A DNA stretch of 55,453 nt, taken from Phyllobacterium phragmitis (GTDB taxonomy: Bacteria; Pseudomonadota; Alphaproteobacteria; Rhizobiales; Rhizobiaceae). Location of the stretch: positions 1 through 55,453 of the forward strand of contig NZ_PVBR01000029.1 of the NCBI RefSeq assembly GCF_002980495.1, written 5' to 3'. The translations under genes and the position numbers were made by a program. Below the pieces are notes generated by a model. It had not been told where the DNA came from and did not search any database. It saw only the letters and a list, made by a program, of their open reading frames with translations. Shown here one piece after another: positions 52,258-55,453 of the stretch. Positions within the stretch are counted from its first letter, which is position 1. The number at the start of each line of letters is the position of its first letter.

Positions 52258-53280
52258 CTAGCGGCTGTCCTTGCCCGCACCGGCCGATGGCTGCTTCACT
52301 TCAAGCGATGTGGTCGAACCGCCACTCCGATCGGCGCGATGGCGAACCGATGCAATGCGATATGTGCCGTCAACGCCCGGCCGGGCTCCCGTCAAGATAA
52401 AGCTCGCCTCGGCCTGCGCATCGACGGCGAGGTCAAGCTCGACATTCCCCTCGCCGCCCTCGCGTTCGGCCTCGCGCTTGCGGGCATCGCCGACCTGCCT
52501 GGCCTGCGCCTCGTCCTTGACGGTGGCGCGAACCGCATTCGTCGATTCCGGCAGGTCGCGGTCGAGTTCGTACTCAACCTCTTCCGTCTTGAAGGAAGCG
52601 GATTTCCTATCGAAATAGCGGACCTTTGCTTTGGTGAATGATCGCCGCCCGCGAAAGGGCGAGATGTCCCAGGATATGAGATTGCCGCCGACTGTGCCTA
52701 TGACCACTGGCAGGGCCGCGCCGCCCGGCGCCTGTCCCTGTCCGCGTTTCGCCAACACCGCCTTGTCACCCCTGATCTTGAACGTGCCGCCGATTTCACG
52801 GGCGAGCCGTTGCCCGAGATGGATCAGGCTTTCGCCCTCGGCCGACCAGTAATCCCGCTGGATGGAAGCGAACGCCGGATCGATCTCGATCGCGGCGATG
52901 CCCGCCTTGCTGCCTGCCGCCGCGAGGAAATCTTTCAAGCTGGCATCATCCTTGTGAAATGACAAAGGCTCCTTCACCTTGCCGCGGCTATCGAACCCCT
53001 TGGCACTCACCTTCAGCGTCCGGCCCCCGCCGCGTGAACCCGACGAACGGACGCTGTCGACCGTACCGGAAAATTTCAGCACGCCCTGAAGCCAGACCTC
53101 GACAAAAGCACCGTCCTTCGGCAGGCGGACCTGCCCATCGGTATCGTCCAGTGTCAGCGAACACGTATCCGAGGCCGAGCCATCCTTGTCCATGATCTCG
53201 ATATCGATCAGGTATGGCCGCATCTTCGCGCTGACATTCAGACCGTCGACCCATACTTCCCACGAAACTTTCCATGGCAT
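52258..53280 (-). CDS. Prophage tail protein D / baseplate hub (P2 gpD-like)
   Basis: 340 residues. Contractile-tail hub of the late-control-D family: MPWKVSWEVWVDGLNVSAKM start, FSGTVDSVRSSGSRGGGRTL near residue 70, RDYWSAEGESLIHLGQRLAR near 143. ATG 53280 lies 5 bp after the gpX gene stop. The longer frame to 53457 is a shadow. Last structural gene before the terminator. Confidence 0.9.
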   Translation of the reverse strand: MPWKVSWEVWVDGLNVSAKMRPYLIDIEIMDKDGSASDTCSLTLDDTDGQVRLPKDGAFVEVWLQGVLKFSGTVDSVRSSGSRGGGRTLKVSAKGFDSRGKVKEPLSFHKDDASLKDFLAAAGSKAGIAAIEIDPAFASIQRDYWSAEGESLIHLGQRLAREIGGTFKIRGDKAVLAKRGQGQAPGGAALPVVIGTVGGNLISWDISPFRGRRSFTKAKVRYFDRKSASFKTEEVEYELDRDLPESTNAVRATVKDEAQARQVGDARKREAEREGGEGNVELDLAVDAQAEASFILTGARPGVDGTYRIASVRHRADRSGGSTTSLEVKQPSAGAGKDSR

Positions 53281-53285
53281 GGCGC

Positions 53286-53510
53286 TCACCCGAACAGGGA
53301 AACGACGTGCCGCCGCGGAGCGGATTGCTCCGGAGGCAAATCCGGCAAGGTGACGACAGTGCCGAGCGGGATATATGGCCCAAGCTCCGCCAGACCGGGA
53401 TTGATTTCGAGCGCCTGCTCGACCAGGGACTGACCGCGCACGCCAAAGCGCCGCCATAAGATCAGGTCGAGCGTCATATCCTCGCCGCGAATTGTCACGG
53501 TTTCCGGCAT
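53286..53510 (-). CDS. Prophage tail protein X (P2 gpX-like, LysM fold)
   Basis: 74 residues, starting MPETVTIRGEDMTLDLILWR, a LysM-like tail protein X with the usual ending around PLGTVVTLPDLP. Two adjacent ATGs (53513, 53510) follow GGAGG; the second has the better spacing. It sits between gpU and gpD as in P2-like prophages. Confidence 0.88.
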   Translation of the reverse strand: MPETVTIRGEDMTLDLILWRRFGVRGQSLVEQALEINPGLAELGPYIPLGTVVTLPDLPPEQSAPRRHVVSLFG

Positions 53511-53533
53511 CATGTCCTCCAAATGAATCTGCG

Positions 53534-53971
53534 TTATCGGCCAGCGCCGAAGAGCGACAGCAGGCCCGAAATGATCTGCTGGCCCGCGCCCGTGTCCGGC
53601 TGCACCCGTGTCATCGAGATCGAATGCTCGACGACGAAGCCGACGCCGTCGCGCAGGATCTCTGTATGGCCCTCCGAAACCCGCGTAATGGCGAACCACC
53701 CGAGCCGCTTGCCGTCACCTCGCTGAACGGGAAAGCGCGTGCCGGTGCGCCGCATCTCATGCACGATCTCCAGCTCATCGAGCCCGCCGATCTTGGTCGG
53801 CAGTAGCCTGCCCGAAAGCGTGATCTCGTCATCGCCCTCGCCGCCGAATTCTTTTCCCGGGAATGCCCCCATCAATCCCTTGGATGCGATATCGGCCGAT
53901 GCCTGGCGGTCGAATTTGTCGATCGAGAATGGCCGCGTGTCGACGGCCAGCGTTCCCAGCATATAGAGCAT
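53534..53971 (-). CDS. Prophage tail protein U (P2 gpU-like)
   Basis: 145 residues: MLYMLGTLAVDTRPFSIDKF start, then MGAFPGKEFGGEGDDEITLS and LDELEIVHEMRRTGTRFPVQ, all typical of the gpU tail-terminator/tail-completion family. The ATG at 53971 overlaps the tape-measure stop as TGATG. Confidence 0.9.
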   Translation of the reverse strand: MLYMLGTLAVDTRPFSIDKFDRQASADIASKGLMGAFPGKEFGGEGDDEITLSGRLLPTKIGGLDELEIVHEMRRTGTRFPVQRGDGKRLGWFAITRVSEGHTEILRDGVGFVVEHSISMTRVQPDTGAGQQIISGLLSLFGAGR

Positions 53972-55338
53972 CACGCCACCCCGTATTCGATATCGGCCTG
54001 CACGCCATCCATGTCATCGCGCAGCTGGCGCTCGATCATCGCGAGGACCTTCCGGGCAAGCCCCTCCTCACTCATGCCCGGCGCGGCGTGCACATGGACG
54101 GCACCGATGCTGACGCTCCGCCCGCCACCGGGGGAAGCACCTCCGCTAAGCTGATGATTGGGGATGATCGTGCCCGATCGGGAAGCCGTGAAAATCTCCG
54201 GCCCTTCCTCGCCCACGAGATAGGTCCGCCCGCCGACAACCGGCCCACCCGCCGCGCGAGCGCCAGAGATCACGGCGCCGCCAGGCCCAACGACGGAGCC
54301 GGCTGGCGTCGAAGCAGACGCCGCGCCGCCGCTATACCCCGAGCCCCAATTGCGAATAGCGTCGGCCACGCTCTTCGCCTTCTCATAGGCCTGACCGAAA
54401 TACCCGATAACCTGGCGGATGGCCTCGATCACTGTCTTGATGCCTTCTGCCGCCGCGCCGCCGATTGCCTCGCCCCATAAGCGCCACTCGCCGGTCGACG
54501 TGGCAAGCGGGCCGACCAGTCCCGTCAGGCTATCCCAAATGCTTTTTACAGCATCGACGATCGGCTGAATGACCGGCATGACCGGCCCGAGCCCGGCCAT
54601 GAAGCCATCTGCCACGCCCTGGATCATGGCCTTCACGCCATCCCAATTATTGTAGATGAAGGTGCCTGCCGCGGCGATACCCGCAAGGACAAGACCGACG
54701 CCGGAGAATAGCAGCGCTGTGCGAAGCCCGATGGCCACAACACGCAAGACACGCATCGGGTTCGCCATGGCCAAAGCCGCAGCTCTCATGGAGCGAAGCG
54801 CCAGGACATTGCCGGCAGCGGCCATCGCCGTCGCCTGCCCGATGAATAGCAGCGACCGGCCGTAAAGCCGCAAGGGGAGAAACGCCAGGCCGAGGCCGCG
54901 CACCACGCCGGAGAGCACCCGCATCCCGCCGATGGCCCCCGCAATCATCCCGCCGCGCATCCACAGCAGGCTGAACTGCGCCGCAATCGCAGCAACCCGC
55001 AGCGCGACGAGACCGGCAACGGTCGCGACGATGACGCGGGTCAGCGCGGGATGCGCCTCGGCAAAATCCGCCATCCGCTTGATGATCGGCCCCAGCGTTT
55101 CCATGATCGAGGTCAGCGCCGGCAGCAAGGCCGAACCGATGACGATCCCGAGCGCGCCCAGCTGGTTCTTGAACAATTGCACGGCGTTGGCCGTCGTCTT
55201 GGAGCGAGTCTCGTATTCCTTGGTCGAAGAATTGAGATACTTCGTCTTCTGGTCGACCATGCCCAGCGCCTCGTCAAAGAGATCGAGGTTCTCGACCAGC
55301 GGGGCAAAGGCGCGCGCCTCGTCCCCAACTAACTGGTT
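53971..55338 (-). pseudogene. Phage tail tape-measure protein, 5' part replaced by an insertion
   Basis: The 3' 455 codons of a TP901/P2-type tape-measure gene. Residues just upstream of the first listed ATG (55260) still read as tape measure (LVENLDLFDEALGM, followed by QLFKNQLGALGIVIGSALLP), so the reading frame continues upstream to about 55330. It then runs into unrelated AT-richer sequence and an in-frame stop at 55341-55339 (TGA). Hydrophobic helices and a C-terminal coiled region follow. Tape-measure genes are normally longer, with a 5' half of several hundred codons, which is missing here. The tail module is therefore probably non-functional, unless the remaining frame is expressed separately. 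Confidence 0.75.
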
Positions 55339-55453
55339 TCATACTACAGCCCTTTCGTTGATATCTATGCATTTTGAGCATTGAGCAGACGGATGGCCTC
55401 AGCCCGGTGAACAAGTTGGTTCCATCGGCTACATTGTTTGGCTGGCACATTCG
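55331..55453 (-). mobile_element. Unidentified inserted sequence (end of a mobile element) interrupting the tape-measure gene
   Basis: From about 55331 to the window edge the DNA no longer codes for tape measure and is less GC-rich. A minus-strand frame from the edge to a TAG at 55365-55367 could encode the C-terminus of a transposase-like or other protein (NVPAKQCSRWNQLVHRAEAI, then RLLNAQNA). About 34 bp of non-coding sequence separate this stop from the phage coding frame, as expected for an insertion-sequence end. The family is not recognised and the terminal repeat cannot be confirmed from one side. Confidence 0.5.
55365..55453 (-). CDS. C-terminal fragment of an unidentified protein, possibly transposase
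   Basis: 29 visible codons ending in TAG at 55365. The fragment is basic and helical (QLVHRAEAIRLLNAQNA). Too short to classify. It belongs to the insertion that breaks the tape-measure gene, if that interpretation is right. Confidence 0.35.
   Translation of the reverse strand, partial: NVPAKQCSRWNQLVHRAEAIRLLNAQNA

Overview
The window looks like chromosomal DNA of an alphaproteobacterium of the order Hyphomicrobiales (Rhizobiales), probably in or near the Brucella/Ochrobactrum group. The evidence is the conserved run murA - DUF2948 - hisD - UPF0262 - LMW phosphatase - infA - maf - yacG, the rhizobial-type glpR-glpD-glpSTPQUV glycerol locus, RirA-type iron regulation, and several rhizobial-style intergenic palindromes. 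The genus is inferred from recalled protein similarity, not from a search.

Layout. 1-1.66 kb: end of a mobile region, with the 5' end of an IS5-like transposase and a P4-type tyrosine integrase beside the 3' end of tRNA-Phe(GAA). The rest of that island lies off the left edge. 2-4.2 kb: two convergent Gfo/Idh/MocA oxidoreductases. 4.3-10.5 kb: the housekeeping run, carrying several palindromic repeats. 10.6-12 kb: tRNA-Thr(GGT) and a secreted serine protease. 12-17.8 kb: a CecR-like regulator with an HlyD/double-ATPase/two-permease ABC exporter (ybhGFSR type). 17.8-18.2 kb: a long palindromic repeat with a second, diverged copy at 4.3 kb. 18.2-22.1 kb: an Fe(III) ABC importer (fbpC-fbpA-fbpB) with a candidate RirA operator. 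22.3-24 kb: a ScpB-like/DUF1403 pair. 24-32.8 kb: the glycerol uptake and catabolism locus, with glpR upstream. 32.8-33.8 kb: very small membrane ORFs and an unknown gene. 34-37.8 kb: IclR regulator pcaR, divergent from the beta-ketoadipate genes pcaIJF. 37.9-44.1 kb: a 2090-residue type Va autotransporter adhesin with higher-order repeats. 44.5-46.8 kb: a mannose-1-phosphate guanylyltransferase/AGE-epimerase fusion. 47-49.5 kb: tRNA-Pro(CGG), a small nuclease-fold protein, and a DUF262/HEPN pair that resembles an anti-phage system. 49.6-50.1 kb: two small conserved genes. 50.2-55.3 kb: prophage lysis genes and P2-like tail genes, all on the minus strand. The tape-measure gene appears to be broken near 55.33 kb by an unidentified insertion.

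How the genes fit together. The core run combines cell wall (murA), histidine synthesis (hisD) and translation (infA). The fbp and glp loci are uptake systems with readable promoters and operators. pcaR-pcaIJF finishes aromatic degradation to succinyl-CoA and acetyl-CoA. tRNA-Phe, tRNA-Pro and possibly tRNA-Thr mark where accessory DNA meets core DNA.

The observations I rate highest are: (a) GlpS and GlpT have complementary missing ATPase motifs that predict one canonical and one degenerate ATP site; (b) a diverged pair of MITE-like palindromic elements whose ends supply the stop codons of yacG and fbpB; (c) the DUF262/HEPN pair next to tRNA-Pro; (d) a proline-rich, apparently C-terminally membrane-anchored prophage endolysin; (e) a translationally coupled pair of 77- and 34-residue membrane proteins; (f) an alternating A/B repeat architecture in the adhesin.
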